From assembly GCF_026278245.1 (NCBI RefSeq), contig NZ_CP111079.1:498501-562500 (forward strand): a stretch of 64,000 nt of DNA, written 5' to 3'. Source of the stretch: Pontibacter kalidii (GTDB taxonomy: Bacteria > Bacteroidota > Bacteroidia > Cytophagales > Hymenobacteraceae). Below, piece after piece: positions 7,854 through 17,605 of the stretch (positions are counted from its first letter, which is position 1; each line of letters opens with the position of its first letter). Made by a program: the position numbers and the translations under genes. The notes beneath the pieces were generated by a model. The model was not told the origin of the DNA. It was given only the letters and a program-made list of their open reading frames with translations, and ran no database searches.

Positions 7854-10162
7854 CAGAATCTGAAATTATAGGTAACCGACGGAATAACGGGAAACAGCGA
7901 CACCTGCTTGGCCTGGAAGCCCAGGATTGTCTGCTCGTTTGTCCTATCCTTCTGCTGCTCAAAGTATACAAAATAGGGGTTGCGGCGGTTGTATACGTTG
8001 TACACGCTGAAGGTCAGGTCGGCCTCACCCCGCTTGGGTTTCAACTTCAGCACCGCCCCCAGGTCCAGGCGGTGGTAGGCGGCCAGCCGGTAGGCGTTCC
8101 GGTCTTCGTAAATCGGCACGATGCTCGGCTCCTTCCCTTCCACATCCTGAAAAGCGAACCTGGCCACCGGCACCGAATAGGCATTGCCCGTGCCGTATAC
8201 AAAGGCCCCCGTCAGGCTGAGGCGCTTGTTGAGCTGGTGCATCAGTACCAGGCTGATGTCGTGGCGGCGGTCGTAGCGGGCCGGAAAGCGCCTGCCGTTG
8301 TTAATGCCGTCGAACGTGCGGTAGGTCCAGGAGAGGGTGTAGCCCAGCCAGCCGGTGGTCTTGCCGCTCACTTTCTCCAGGTATAACTCGTTGCCGTAAC
8401 TCTCGCCCTTGCCAAAGAGGAACTCGTTCTCCAGGCTATCGTTTACAAACAGATTGGCCCCGTCGCGGAAGTCGATCTGGTGCTGCATCCACTTATAGTA
8501 TACCTCGTTGGAAACAAGGTATTTGCCTTTGCCGAACAGGTGGCTTACCCCCAGGGCTGCCTGCTGCGAGCGCTGCGGTTTCACGCCCTTGTTGGATGGA
8601 TACCAGATATCAGTGGGCAGCGAGGCGCCGGAGTTGGTGAGCAGGTGCACGTACTGCATCATGCTGGCGTAACTGGCTTTTAATGAGGTGTGCTCATTTA
8701 AGGTATACTTTACAGATCCCCGGGGCTCCAGGGCCGCATAGGTTTTGCCGCCGCTGTTAAAACCCGATAGCCGCAGGCCGTAGTTGAACGAGAGCATCGG
8801 GCTGAGTTCGTAATCGTCGGAGGCATACAGACCAAACTCACTGCCGCTGTAGGTGCTCCCCGCACCAAAGTTCAGGGTGCTGTCCGCAGACTCAAAGTTG
8901 AGGCGGCCCACCGTAAAGCCATGGTGCGTTGCCTGCGCCCCGAACTTCAGGCTATGCCCATCCCCTAAAAACCAGTCAAAATCAGTTTTGAAAGTATAAT
9001 CCTGTACCTGGGAGGTGAGCTTAAAGCTGAAAATATCAATCTTGTTGTTGATGTTGTACTTGTAGCCGGTGGAGGTGAGGGAGGTGGTGGCGTAGAGGTT
9101 GTCGTTGAACTTGTGGCGCCAGCGCAGGCTGCCCATGGTGTTGCCCCAATCGAACCCGAAGCTGAAATCGCTGTCATTGAACCCGAAGAAGTCGCGGCCA
9201 TAGTAGCCGCTCAGGCTCAGCTCGTCCTTCTCGCTTAAAGTATAGCTCAGGTTGCCGTTTAGGTCGTAAAAATAATAGTCGGGGATGGGGTTGTAGTCTT
9301 TGTCGCCCTCCTTGATGCGGTTGAGTTGGCGCGTGAAAATGTCCACGTACGTGCGCCTGCCCGACAGAGAGAAATTGAGCTTGTCCTTCAAGATGGGCCC
9401 ATCCAGGGTGAGGCGTGAGGAAATGAGGCCAAGACCGCCGGTGCCGCGCACGCGCTCGTTGTTACCCTTGTTCATCTTCACATCCACCACCGATGAGAGC
9501 CGCCCGCCGAACTGCGCCGGAAAGCCGCCTTTATACAGTTCCACGCTTTTCACGGCATCGGGGTTAAACACACTGAAAAAACCGAACAGGTGCGAGGGGT
9601 TGTAGATCATAGCGTCGTCGAGCAGCACCAGGTTCTGGTCGGGTCCGCCGCCGCGCACGTAAAGGCCGGAGGTGCCCTCACCGCCAGACTGGACGCCCGG
9701 CTTCAGTTGCAGCGTCTTCAACAAGTCCACCTCGCCGAAAAGAGCGGGCAGCAGCTTGGCCTCTTTGGAAGATAGGGTCTCCACGCTCATGCGGGTGTCG
9801 TTGAGCTTCTGGCGCAGCGAGTTAGCCTGTATTTCCACCACTTGCAGCTCGTTGCGGGCCGGGTCAAGTATAAAGTTTATAGTTTGGTGGCTCCCGGCTA
9901 CAGAAATGGTGCGTGTGGCGGTGGTGTAGCCCACATAGGTTGCCCGCAGCCTGTGCTCGCCCTGCGGCAGGTTTAAAGTATAAAATCCTTCCTCGTCGGT
10001 GATGGTGCCGATGCCTGCCTCCGTTACCGACACGCTGGCCCCTACGAGGGCCTCGTTGTTGCTGGCGGCCCGCACATAGCCCTGCACCACCTGCCGTTGC
10101 GCCCAGGCGGGCAGCGAGACAAGCAGCAATAATAAAAAACAGGTAGTATGGTAAATCCGCAT
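7853..10162 (-). CDS. TonB-dependent receptor with carboxypeptidase-regulatory-like N-terminal domain
   Basis: A 769-residue outer-membrane receptor. After a signal peptide ending ...PAWAQ comes a CarboxypepD_reg-like beta-sandwich (about residues 24-105, GYVRAASNNEALVGASVSV). The plug follows at about 120-240 (LKPGVQSGGEGTSGLYVRGG, then ELYKGGFPAQFGGRLSSVVD). The rest is a beta-barrel that ends in the aromatic YNFRF. Such receptors import scarce ligands with TonB energy. It is the first gene of a two-gene operon with the DUF4249 lipoprotein. I see no nearby enzyme that would identify the ligand. Confidence 0.93.
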   Translation of the reverse strand: MRIYHTTCFLLLLLVSLPAWAQRQVVQGYVRAASNNEALVGASVSVTEAGIGTITDEEGFYTLNLPQGEHRLRATYVGYTTATRTISVAGSHQTINFILDPARNELQVVEIQANSLRQKLNDTRMSVETLSSKEAKLLPALFGEVDLLKTLQLKPGVQSGGEGTSGLYVRGGGPDQNLVLLDDAMIYNPSHLFGFFSVFNPDAVKSVELYKGGFPAQFGGRLSSVVDVKMNKGNNERVRGTGGLGLISSRLTLDGPILKDKLNFSLSGRRTYVDIFTRQLNRIKEGDKDYNPIPDYYFYDLNGNLSYTLSEKDELSLSGYYGRDFFGFNDSDFSFGFDWGNTMGSLRWRHKFNDNLYATTSLTSTGYKYNINNKIDIFSFKLTSQVQDYTFKTDFDWFLGDGHSLKFGAQATHHGFTVGRLNFESADSTLNFGAGSTYSGSEFGLYASDDYELSPMLSFNYGLRLSGFNSGGKTYAALEPRGSVKYTLNEHTSLKASYASMMQYVHLLTNSGASLPTDIWYPSNKGVKPQRSQQAALGVSHLFGKGKYLVSNEVYYKWMQHQIDFRDGANLFVNDSLENEFLFGKGESYGNELYLEKVSGKTTGWLGYTLSWTYRTFDGINNGRRFPARYDRRHDISLVLMHQLNKRLSLTGAFVYGTGNAYSVPVARFAFQDVEGKEPSIVPIYEDRNAYRLAAYHRLDLGAVLKLKPKRGEADLTFSVYNVYNRRNPYFVYFEQQKDRTNEQTILGFQAKQVSLFPVIPSVTYNFRF

Positions 10163-10202
10163 GTGTGCAGCTGCTAGGCTTGTTTCTGGTCAAGTTAGCC
10201 AA

Positions 10203-10801
10203 TCAACGGCGTAACGGGAAATCATTTATACTTCTTCTAAGGCTAAACTGTTGGTTTATGCATTTGGTTTAGTTTGAGGCTGTTTTCTGGGAAATAGCAA
10301 AAGCCGTTGCCAGCGGCAACAGCCTTTGCAGTAGTTGATAGGTTTTGGGCTGCTTTATACTTTCCGGGCTATACTTAATACTCCCTGGCGCAAGCGTCCG
10401 CTTGTGCCTCTCTTAGTCGCCGTTTTCCGCAACTGGAACCAAGTTATTCCTACTAGCTTCTGTTCATCCTCCAGACTTACAAGTCTACAGTTGCAATTCC
10501 AAGTTTGGCTCCCTCCAGGCCGGGAGGCCTCGTCTTCCCGCATCGCGCGGTGTTCCCTTCCTTTGCTACCCTTCGGTCGCAATGCCCTTGCAGGGCACCG
10601 GAATCTCACAAGGCGCTCAACGGAAAGACTGGGATCAGATTCGATAGCCACTGCTGACGAAGCTTGAACAGAGCTCCCCTCCTTAGCCAATGAGGGGCAG
10701 GGGTGGTTGGACCCGATCCTGCAGATGATTTCCACACTATAAGTATGTGGATTGCCGCTACTCTTTATAAAACAACGCCGAAAGGACCAATACAATAAAG
10801 A
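10203..10801. other. Gene-free interval holding dispersed repeat copy A
   Basis: No convincing gene is present. The interval holds a copy of the dispersed repeat family (10385-10713) that ends in the CCCCTCCTT...AGGGG / GGGTGGTTGGACC unit, plus AAGTATAAA-type motifs near 10227 and 10357. An open frame across the repeat (10355-10795, minus) has repeat-derived composition and is not a gene. Confidence 0.7.
10385..10713 (+). repeat. Dispersed repeat family, copy A
   Basis: Starts at the GCAAGCGTCCGCTTGT hairpin, passes through GCATCGCGC and CACCGGAATCTCACAAGGCG, and ends with TTCGATAGCCAC plus the GGGTGGTTGGACC tail. It matches 42468-42749 and 45373-45635 (both reversed) and 53586-53933 (same direction). 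In the middle it carries GGCCGGGAGGCC, a variant shared with copy C. Confidence 0.85.
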
Positions 10802-12154
10802 TCACCCCTGATACAACTCCAGAATCCGCTTCTTCAGGTAAAACTCGCACTTGCTTTGCAGCAGCTCAGCCTGCGATTTGTTCATGTTGTTCAGCGACTC
10901 CATGTAGGCGAAAAAGTCGATGTTGCCCAACTCGTAGCGGCGTTTGGCCGACTCGAAGGCGCGTTGGGTATACTCCAGGTTGGCGATGACGGTGTTATAC
11001 TTTTCACGGGCGGCGAGAACATCCTGGTAAGCCTGCTGCACCGTCTGCCGTAGTTGGTTCTGGCTGGCCGCATAGTCCAGTTCGGCGTTGCGCAGGTCCA
11101 GGCGGGCGGTTTGGGCATCGAAGTGGCGGCTCAGGCCATTGAAGACTGGGATGCTCAGGTTCAGAGCTACCACCTTGCGCTGGTTCAGATCCAGCTGGTC
11201 GAAGTAGGGCATGGTCTGCAGGTTGCCGTTCTCCGGGTCTTTGTAGATGTTGCTGGAGTAGTTAGAGCCGATCATACCTTCCAGGGTGAGGGTGGGGGAG
11301 AAATTGCTCTTAGCCACCTTCAGCTCGGTTTTGGCGGCATCCAGGGTGGCGGCAGAGGATTTCACGAGCGGGGAGTAGTTCAGCGCGTTCGCCATCACCT
11401 CCTGCTCTGTTGGCAGCTCCATGCGTATCTCGTCAGGAGTGGCAGGCATCTCGAGCGCGTAGTCGGGCGTACCCTCCACGTTCATCTCCTGCACCAGCTG
11501 CAGCATAGCCTTGCGGTAGTTGTTCTGGTAGGTGATCAGGTTCAGCTTTTCAGTGGCAATCTGGGCCTTCATCTGGTATACTTCATCCATGGCCCGCACA
11601 CCGGCGCGCTCGAGTTTCTCCATCTGGCTCAGTTGCCCTTCCAGCAGTGCAATACGTCCCTCAGAGATGCTGATGTTCTCGCGGTCTACGAGGGCCTGCA
11701 GGTAATAACCTGTTACATTGGTCTCCAGGTCAATCTCGGCCTGTTGCTCGGCGTAGGCGCTGGCTTGGGCCTGTTGCTTAGCTTTCTTAAGCTCAAACAA
11801 CTTGGAAAAGCCGTCGAAGAGCACCACCTGCCCGGCCAGGTAGGGGTAGGAGCCGGTGGTGTTGCCTCGCTGCACCTGCCCGGTCACGTTGTCGAACACG
11901 AGGCCATTGGTGCGGTTAAGGTCGGCGTTGGCAGAGATGCTGGGCAGGTAGCCATACTTGTTGCGTCGCACCTCTATCCCGGATTTGGTGCTGTTGTAGC
12001 GCGCCTGGCGCAGCGCCACGTTGTGCTGGCGAGCCAGTTCCATGCTTTTCTCCAGCGTCAGGGGTTCCTGTGCGTAGGCGGCGGTTGCTAAACCAAGGCA
12101 TAAGGTGAGCCCTCCCAGCTTTTTGAGCAGGGCTCTGGTTATACATTTTTTCAT
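10802..12154 (-). CDS. TolC family outer-membrane efflux protein
   Basis: A 450-residue protein with a signal peptide (...LATAAYAQ) and two long alpha-helical heptad-rich halves typical of TolC/OEP channels. Examples are the RQARYNSTKSGIEVRRNKYG region and the second-half repeat SLNNMNKSQAELLQSKCEFY near the C-terminus. TolC trimers form the outer-membrane exit duct for tripartite pumps. As the last gene of the minus-strand export locus it is the natural partner of the HlyD-type adaptor and MacB-type permeases upstream. The gap to the peptidase gene is only 46 bases. Confidence 0.92.
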   Translation of the reverse strand: MKKCITRALLKKLGGLTLCLGLATAAYAQEPLTLEKSMELARQHNVALRQARYNSTKSGIEVRRNKYGYLPSISANADLNRTNGLVFDNVTGQVQRGNTTGSYPYLAGQVVLFDGFSKLFELKKAKQQAQASAYAEQQAEIDLETNVTGYYLQALVDRENISISEGRIALLEGQLSQMEKLERAGVRAMDEVYQMKAQIATEKLNLITYQNNYRKAMLQLVQEMNVEGTPDYALEMPATPDEIRMELPTEQEVMANALNYSPLVKSSAATLDAAKTELKVAKSNFSPTLTLEGMIGSNYSSNIYKDPENGNLQTMPYFDQLDLNQRKVVALNLSIPVFNGLSRHFDAQTARLDLRNAELDYAASQNQLRQTVQQAYQDVLAAREKYNTVIANLEYTQRAFESAKRRYELGNIDFFAYMESLNNMNKSQAELLQSKCEFYLKKRILELYQG

Positions 12155-12200
12155 AGTTTTATCTTATACTAGTGGCAATGATCCTGATACAACGTATGGC

Positions 12201-14081
12201 TTAGGCCTCCTCCAGTCCGAGCCAGGCATTGCGCAACTGCACCTGCTCCGGCGTGGCCATCGGGTCGAGTTGTAGCACATGCTGCTGCTCGCGTTTCACG
12301 GCGGTTGCCCTGCCTTTCAGTTTTTTCTCCTTCACCTCGCCTTTGTCATTCACACGACCCACGGTAAAGGTAAGTCTGTCGCCGGGTTTCATGTTTTGCA
12401 GGTCCTCGGCTATGATCTGCCGTATGTTGGCAGGGGTGATCTCGGTGCCGTTAAAGGCCAGCAGCAGGTCGCCGGTCTGGAAGCCTATCTTGCGGCCAAA
12501 CGCATCCATGTCCGCGGTGTCAGCTACTTTTATCTTGTTTGTCTCTTCATCAAAACCAGGGGCAAAACCACCGTAGGAGATAAGCTCCTGTGTGCCTTTC
12601 GGCTTGTACACGATGCCCACCTTACGGAACGTCTCCTCCAGCGGCAGTGGCTCCGATCCCTCCACATACTTGGCGAAAAATTCCCGGATCTCGGGGCTGG
12701 TCATCTCAGCGATCTTGTCGAACAGCTCCTCATCCTTAAAAGCATTGTCCTTGCCGTAGGTCTTGGAGAGGTCCAGCATCAGGTCGCGCAGGCCATACTT
12801 GCCATCGCTCAGCTCACGCAGCTTCACGTCCAGTACCAGGCCAATCAGAGCACCTTTCTGATACACGTTGCCATACTCGTTCTCATACTTCTCCAGTACC
12901 TGCGAGCTCATCTCTGTAAAGGGCAGGGTGTCGTTGTAATAGGTTTTGGAGGTGAGGATGTAGTCGCGGATCTTTTGCAGGAACTCGTCCACATCGTAGA
13001 GGTTTTCATACACCTGCACGTGGGAGGCAAAATACTCCGTAACGCCCTCATACAGCCACAGGTGCTCCGACATCTTGGGGTTGATGAAGTCGAAGTTGCC
13101 GATCTCCTCGGAGTGGACGTTCAGCGGCGTTACGATATGGAAAAACTCATGTGCGGCCACATCGCGGATGGTGGAGCTGAACTGCGCCTCCGGCATCTCC
13201 GGCAGAAAGTATACCGAGGAGTAGGAGTGCTCCAGCGCTCCGAAAGAGCCGGACTTGCCCACGCGCTCCGGCACGTAGATCAGAAACGCATACTTGTCTA
13301 CCGGCAGGGTGCCGCCCAGGTAGCTGCGCTGCGCCTCCAGTATACTTTGCACGTTCTTCGCTATTGGCTCAGACGTCACGCGGCCAGATGGCGAGTACAC
13401 CGACACCAGCACCTCTGTTCCGCCCAGGTTAAGCACCGTCGTGTCGGGTACGTTATACATCAGCGGTGAGTCGGCCAGGTCCACGTAGTTTGGCAGTTGG
13501 TAGGTGTCCAGCGAGTCGTTGGAGGCAACGGCTTTGAGCGGTGTTGAGCCGTAGAATCCCTCAGGCTTGGTAATGTTGAGCGTGTAAGGCACCTGCTTCA
13601 TGCCTTCGAAATAGCCCACGAAGCCAAAAGTGTTGAGCAGAAAGTTCTTACCCTCCTCAATGTTCGTTCCGCCCGGCTCAAATACCACGTCCTCGCGCTT
13701 GGCGGCGTCAAACGTATCATCCACCCAATAGGTAATCCTGTCCAGCCTGTCAGCATTGCTGATCTGCCAGCGGTTGGTGTCCAGCCTTGCTACGGCCAGG
13801 GTATCGCCGTTTTCGGCAAAGGCTTTAAAATCGTTTACGAATTTGCCAAAGTCAGACACGGAGTAGGTGCCCGGTACGATCTTAGGCATGTTGTAAATTG
13901 TTACTTTCTCAGTTATCTGCGGGGCCTGTACCGTTACCTGTACCTGGTCGTTCTGTACATTTTTCAGGTTGATGGTGACATTATACTTCTGAGCAGGGTC
14001 GGTCTGCGGCGCACTACCTGCCAGGGCAGCCATGTGCAGGCCGAGGCAAAGTGTTAGCGCAGTGAATGTGTTTTTTAGCAT
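12201..14081 (-). CDS. M61 family metallopeptidase with PDZ domain
   Basis: About 626 residues, exported (signal peptide ...LHMAALAG). The zinc motif HEFFH is followed by the downstream Glu in WLYEGVTEYFA, as in M61 glycyl aminopeptidase-type enzymes. A PDZ domain lies in the C-terminal quarter (KIGFQTGDLLLAFNGTEITP). I start at the ATG at 14081; the frame continues to 14102 but the added residues spoil the signal peptide. It lies inside the export locus between the last permease and the TolC gene, suggesting it processes or degrades material in the periplasm. That role is an inference from position. Confidence 0.9.
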   Translation of the reverse strand: MLKNTFTALTLCLGLHMAALAGSAPQTDPAQKYNVTINLKNVQNDQVQVTVQAPQITEKVTIYNMPKIVPGTYSVSDFGKFVNDFKAFAENGDTLAVARLDTNRWQISNADRLDRITYWVDDTFDAAKREDVVFEPGGTNIEEGKNFLLNTFGFVGYFEGMKQVPYTLNITKPEGFYGSTPLKAVASNDSLDTYQLPNYVDLADSPLMYNVPDTTVLNLGGTEVLVSVYSPSGRVTSEPIAKNVQSILEAQRSYLGGTLPVDKYAFLIYVPERVGKSGSFGALEHSYSSVYFLPEMPEAQFSSTIRDVAAHEFFHIVTPLNVHSEEIGNFDFINPKMSEHLWLYEGVTEYFASHVQVYENLYDVDEFLQKIRDYILTSKTYYNDTLPFTEMSSQVLEKYENEYGNVYQKGALIGLVLDVKLRELSDGKYGLRDLMLDLSKTYGKDNAFKDEELFDKIAEMTSPEIREFFAKYVEGSEPLPLEETFRKVGIVYKPKGTQELISYGGFAPGFDEETNKIKVADTADMDAFGRKIGFQTGDLLLAFNGTEITPANIRQIIAEDLQNMKPGDRLTFTVGRVNDKGEVKEKKLKGRATAVKREQQHVLQLDPMATPEQVQLRNAWLGLEEA

Positions 14082-14239
14082 GGTATGTTCTGTTTCTATC
14101 AATATAACTTATACGAAGTATAAAGGATAGCTTTTTTAGACCAAAGGGCTCTTTTTGTAGACCAGCTTCCCAGCCACGTTTTTTGTTACGGATGAATAGA
14201 TGCTACTTCTGAACGAAAGGTTGTCTGGCTTTTAAAGAA

Positions 14240-14276
14240 CCCCGGCAGCGGCAGGCCATACCGTCTTACGCCGGGG
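14240..14276. other. Hairpin between permease 3 and the M61 peptidase gene
   Basis: CCCCGGC (14240-14246) pairs with GCCGGGG (14270-14276). On the minus strand it is followed by TTCTTTAAAA, so it could be a weak terminator or an mRNA-processing site within the locus. Confidence 0.4.
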
Positions 14277-14384
14277 ATTCACCTTAAACAAACAACAAAC
14301 TTTTAAGAGTTAGAGAGTTTAGGAGTTTGGGAGTTAAAGAATTCCCCCCTCCAATAACTATCAACTAATCACAAATAACAATAC

Positions 14385-16778
14385 CTACTGCGTGCGGATA
14401 GCCTTTACCGGGTCGAGCAGGGCAGCTTTCACGGCCTGGAAGCTCACCGTGGCCAGGGCGATGACCAACGCAAGCAAGCCAGCCAGGACAAAGATCCACC
14501 AGCTCAGGTCTACGCGGTAGGCAAAGTCCTGCAGCCACTGGCTCATGCCGTACCAGGCCACAGGGCTGGCCAGCACAATGGCGATAAGTACCAGCAAAGC
14601 AAAATCCTTGGAGAGCAGCAGCACGATGTTGCCTGTGCTGGAGCCCAGCACTTTGCGGATGCCAATCTCCTTGGTGCGCTGCTCGGCCGTGAACGAGGCC
14701 AGGCCGAACAAGCCGAGGCAGGCGATGATGATCGTGAGCAGGGAAAAGTAACCAAAAATGGTCAGCATCTTTTCCTCGGCCAGGTACTGCTTGTTGAAGC
14801 TCTCATCCAGGAAAAAGTAATCCATGGGGTGCGTGGGAGCGAAACGCTGCCAAGTACTCTCGATGTGCGTCATGGTCTGGCGTAAATCACCGGGGGATAT
14901 CTTGGCCATCAAGGAGCCGTTGTTGCGGGGCGCCAGCAGGATGACGAGCGGCTCAATCTGGCTGTGCAGCGATTTATAGTTAAAGTTGCGCACCACTCCA
15001 ATCACTCGACCAGAGGTGGTATCAGTAAATCCGATGCGCTTGCCGACAGGGTCTGCCCAGCCGAGTGCCTTGACAGCCGCCTCGTTCAGGATGTACCCGT
15101 TTTCAGGGTCTGTGCCCATGTCCTTCGAGAAGTTTCTGCCTGCTGTCACCGGAATGTCCATCAGGTCGAAGAAGTCATAGTCTACCCAAATGGTGTTCAT
15201 GGTTTTTTCGGCCATGCCGTTGCCGCGCTCCACGTTGAAGATGATCACCCCCGTTTCCTCGCCCGGTATCATGGCCGAGGTAGCCACTTCCGTAATGCTT
15301 GCATCCTTCAGAAGCTCTGTTTTAATGACAGACATCTTGTTCACAAGGGTAGTGTCGCCGCTGGGAATGTCGATCACCACCACCTGCTCTTTTGTAAAGC
15401 CGAGGTCCTGGCTTTTCAGGAACTGCATCTGGCTGTATACTACCACAGTACCGATAATCATGACCAGCGAAATGGAGAACTGCAGCACCACCAGGCTCTT
15501 GCGCAGCATGGCACCTCCTCCATTAGGGACTTTGTCTGTCTTGAGCGTATCCACCGGCCGGAAGTGCGAGAGGATAAAGGCAGGGTAGCTACCGGCTACC
15601 AGCCCTATGAAAACGGCAATGCCCAGGATGAGCACAAGTAAAGACGGATCAGTAAAAAAAGTGGATGGGATCTGCTTATTTGCCAGGTTGTTGAACATAG
15701 GCAGTAAAAGCTCCAGCAGCCCCAGCGCCAGGACTACGGCTATGAGCGTCAGCAGTACCGATTCGCTCAGAAACTGTAGCACCAGCTGCAGCCTGCTGGC
15801 GCCCACCACCTTTCGTAAACCGACCTCTTTAGCTCGCTTGGCAGAGCGCGCGGTAGCCAGGTTCATGTAATTTATACTTGCTATCAGAAGTATAAACAGG
15901 CCCACAAACGCAAATATGTAGATATAGGACTTGTTGCCAACAGGAAAGGCCTCCCAAAGGTAGTCGGTGTTCAGGTGAATGTCGGGCAGCGCCTGCATGT
16001 GTATCACTACGCGCTCTGTAGTGGCGCTTCTGCGGATAGGGGTGATGCGCCGCTCCACAAACTCCGGTAACTTTGCCTCCAAACCTGCCGCATCATGGGC
16101 GTTGCGCAGCAAAAGGTACGTATAGCTGCTCGTGCCAAACCAGTCTGTGCCCAGGTTCCGGCGCGTCTCGGCAGACAGGGTGTTAAGCGAAGTAAGCACG
16201 TTCGGCCGCATATGGGCGGCATCCACCGGCTCGAAAATACCGGTCACCTTGTAGGTTTGACTACCGATGCGGAAGGTGCTGAGCATGGCCTGCATCGGAT
16301 CACTAAAGAACTTACCTGCTACGTCCTTAGACAGCACGAGAGTGTTTGGCTCCTGCAGGGCCGTTTTGGGGTTGCCAGCCAGGAGTTTGTAGTCAAATAG
16401 CTGAAAATAGTTACTGTCTACCCAGAAAACATGTTCAATGGCTATCGCCTTCTCGTCCAGCCGGAGTACCTGTTTGTTTCTGTTGATCATGCGCACCGCA
16501 GCCTCCACTTCCGGGAAGTCGGCAGCCAGCGTTGGAGCGAGCGCACCATGCGTGATGGAAGCTTTCTCCACCTCGTCTTCTACTATCAGGTCGTTCACCA
16601 CCCGGTATATCCGGTCATGCTTTGAGAAAGCTTTGTCATAGCTCAGCTCGTGCTGCACATACAGGTAGATCAGGATGCAGGATGCAATGCCGATGGCCAG
16701 GCCAATGATGTTGATCGCGGCATACACTTTATTGCGGGCCATGTTCCGGAAGAAAATAAGCAGATAATTGCTAAGCAT
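14385..16778 (-). CDS. ABC transporter permease, MacB/FtsX type (permease 3)
   Basis: A 797-residue permease with the layout of Bacteroidota double-module permeases. One N-terminal helix (about 20-42) precedes a MacB-type periplasmic domain. An FtsX three-helix block follows, containing LATARSAKRAKEVGLRKVVG. A second periplasmic domain and a C-terminal FtsX block close the protein (LFGLASFTAEQRTKEIGIRK). Its last 110 residues are almost identical to those of the permease at 17606-20014, even at DNA level, indicating recent duplication or gene conversion. It has no ATPase of its own and presumably shares the one at 22610. Confidence 0.92.
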   Translation of the reverse strand: MLSNYLLIFFRNMARNKVYAAINIIGLAIGIASCILIYLYVQHELSYDKAFSKHDRIYRVVNDLIVEDEVEKASITHGALAPTLAADFPEVEAAVRMINRNKQVLRLDEKAIAIEHVFWVDSNYFQLFDYKLLAGNPKTALQEPNTLVLSKDVAGKFFSDPMQAMLSTFRIGSQTYKVTGIFEPVDAAHMRPNVLTSLNTLSAETRRNLGTDWFGTSSYTYLLLRNAHDAAGLEAKLPEFVERRITPIRRSATTERVVIHMQALPDIHLNTDYLWEAFPVGNKSYIYIFAFVGLFILLIASINYMNLATARSAKRAKEVGLRKVVGASRLQLVLQFLSESVLLTLIAVVLALGLLELLLPMFNNLANKQIPSTFFTDPSLLVLILGIAVFIGLVAGSYPAFILSHFRPVDTLKTDKVPNGGGAMLRKSLVVLQFSISLVMIIGTVVVYSQMQFLKSQDLGFTKEQVVVIDIPSGDTTLVNKMSVIKTELLKDASITEVATSAMIPGEETGVIIFNVERGNGMAEKTMNTIWVDYDFFDLMDIPVTAGRNFSKDMGTDPENGYILNEAAVKALGWADPVGKRIGFTDTTSGRVIGVVRNFNYKSLHSQIEPLVILLAPRNNGSLMAKISPGDLRQTMTHIESTWQRFAPTHPMDYFFLDESFNKQYLAEEKMLTIFGYFSLLTIIIACLGLFGLASFTAEQRTKEIGIRKVLGSSTGNIVLLLSKDFALLVLIAIVLASPVAWYGMSQWLQDFAYRVDLSWWIFVLAGLLALVIALATVSFQAVKAALLDPVKAIRTQ

Positions 16779-16820
16779 GATGTTCTGATTTAAGTGAATA
16801 CCTCTAGTCCAGGTATGCTG

Positions 16821-17564
16821 CTATTTCTCGTTCATTACAGTGATGCTGCCAAGGCCACCTGTCGCCTTTATCGTGAGCGTGTGCTTTGATTTTCCCAGGG
16901 CCGCATTGCGGTAGTATGTGCCTTCTTTGGTTAGCCCGTCCAGCTCCTGGCTTCCCAGCCCAGCCGTCTCCAGCCGTACGCCTGTATTCTTGGGTAGCTT
17001 GATGTTAATATCGCCTATGCCGCCGGCTACATCCACGGTAAGGTCATGGCTCCAATCCCCCGTCAGGTCAAGGGTTAGCTCCCCTACGCCAGCCTTTATA
17101 TCGGCCTGCCTTAGGTCGCTCTTGCTCAGTTTTACATTCAGCTCCGCAGCGCCAGCTTCTATCTGTAGCTTCTGCACCTTGCTGTTAGTTAAGTTTATAT
17201 CTGACTTGCCGGCTCCGAATTGTAGATGGAGCGCAAGCGGGGTGGTTCTGCTCAGGTTAACTACCCAGTCGTTCTGGCCGCTGTCTTCGTTATTCCTCAG
17301 GCTTTCTTGCTTAAGGGTAATGCTGGCGGTGCCGTTGTTGGTATGCATCTGCATGCTTGGCTTCCAGCTTGGCCGCTCGTACTCCACCTGCGCGCGGAGC
17401 AGCTCACTCCCCGAGGCGTTTAGCTTCAAGGTGCCGGCAGGTATCTCCAGCTTTACAGTACCCTTCGATACACCTGTGGCAGATACAGATTTTTCATACT
17501 TCTGCTGGGCAAACAGACCGTGCGCTGCAAAAAGAAGGCAAAGGAGCAGGGGTAGCTTTTTCAT
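16821..17564 (-). CDS. Exported beta-repeat protein resembling the LiaF/toast-rack type
   Basis: A 247-residue protein with a signal peptide (...AAHGLFAQ). The body is a regular series of short beta strands such as GVGELTLDLTGDWSHDLTVD, GGIGDINIKLPKNTGVRLET and GGLGSITV. This resembles the toast-rack/DUF4097-like beta solenoids found with cell-envelope stress and transporter genes. I chose the ATG at 17564; the frame remains open upstream to 17759, but that part overlaps the neighbouring permease gene and lacks a signal peptide. It sits between permeases 2 and 3 and probably acts in the periplasm or at the envelope. Function unknown. Confidence 0.78.
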   Translation of the reverse strand: MKKLPLLLCLLFAAHGLFAQQKYEKSVSATGVSKGTVKLEIPAGTLKLNASGSELLRAQVEYERPSWKPSMQMHTNNGTASITLKQESLRNNEDSGQNDWVVNLSRTTPLALHLQFGAGKSDINLTNSKVQKLQIEAGAAELNVKLSKSDLRQADIKAGVGELTLDLTGDWSHDLTVDVAGGIGDINIKLPKNTGVRLETAGLGSQELDGLTKEGTYYRNAALGKSKHTLTIKATGGLGSITVMNEK

Positions 17565-17605
17565 GGTTTTATGGTAAGGGTTAGAAATCAGAGGTAGATC
17601 CGCCT

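Noticed and set aside
10355..10795. Minus-strand frame across dispersed repeat copy A
   Set aside because: The frame is not kept in copies B, C or D, so it is repeat-derived and not a gene.
11054..12091. 345-codon plus-strand frame opposite the TolC gene
   Set aside because: Antisense to a clear TolC family gene and low-complexity in composition.
12279..13469. Long plus-strand frame opposite the M61 peptidase gene
   Set aside because: Antisense shadow; no signal, no motif, composition explained by the opposite gene.
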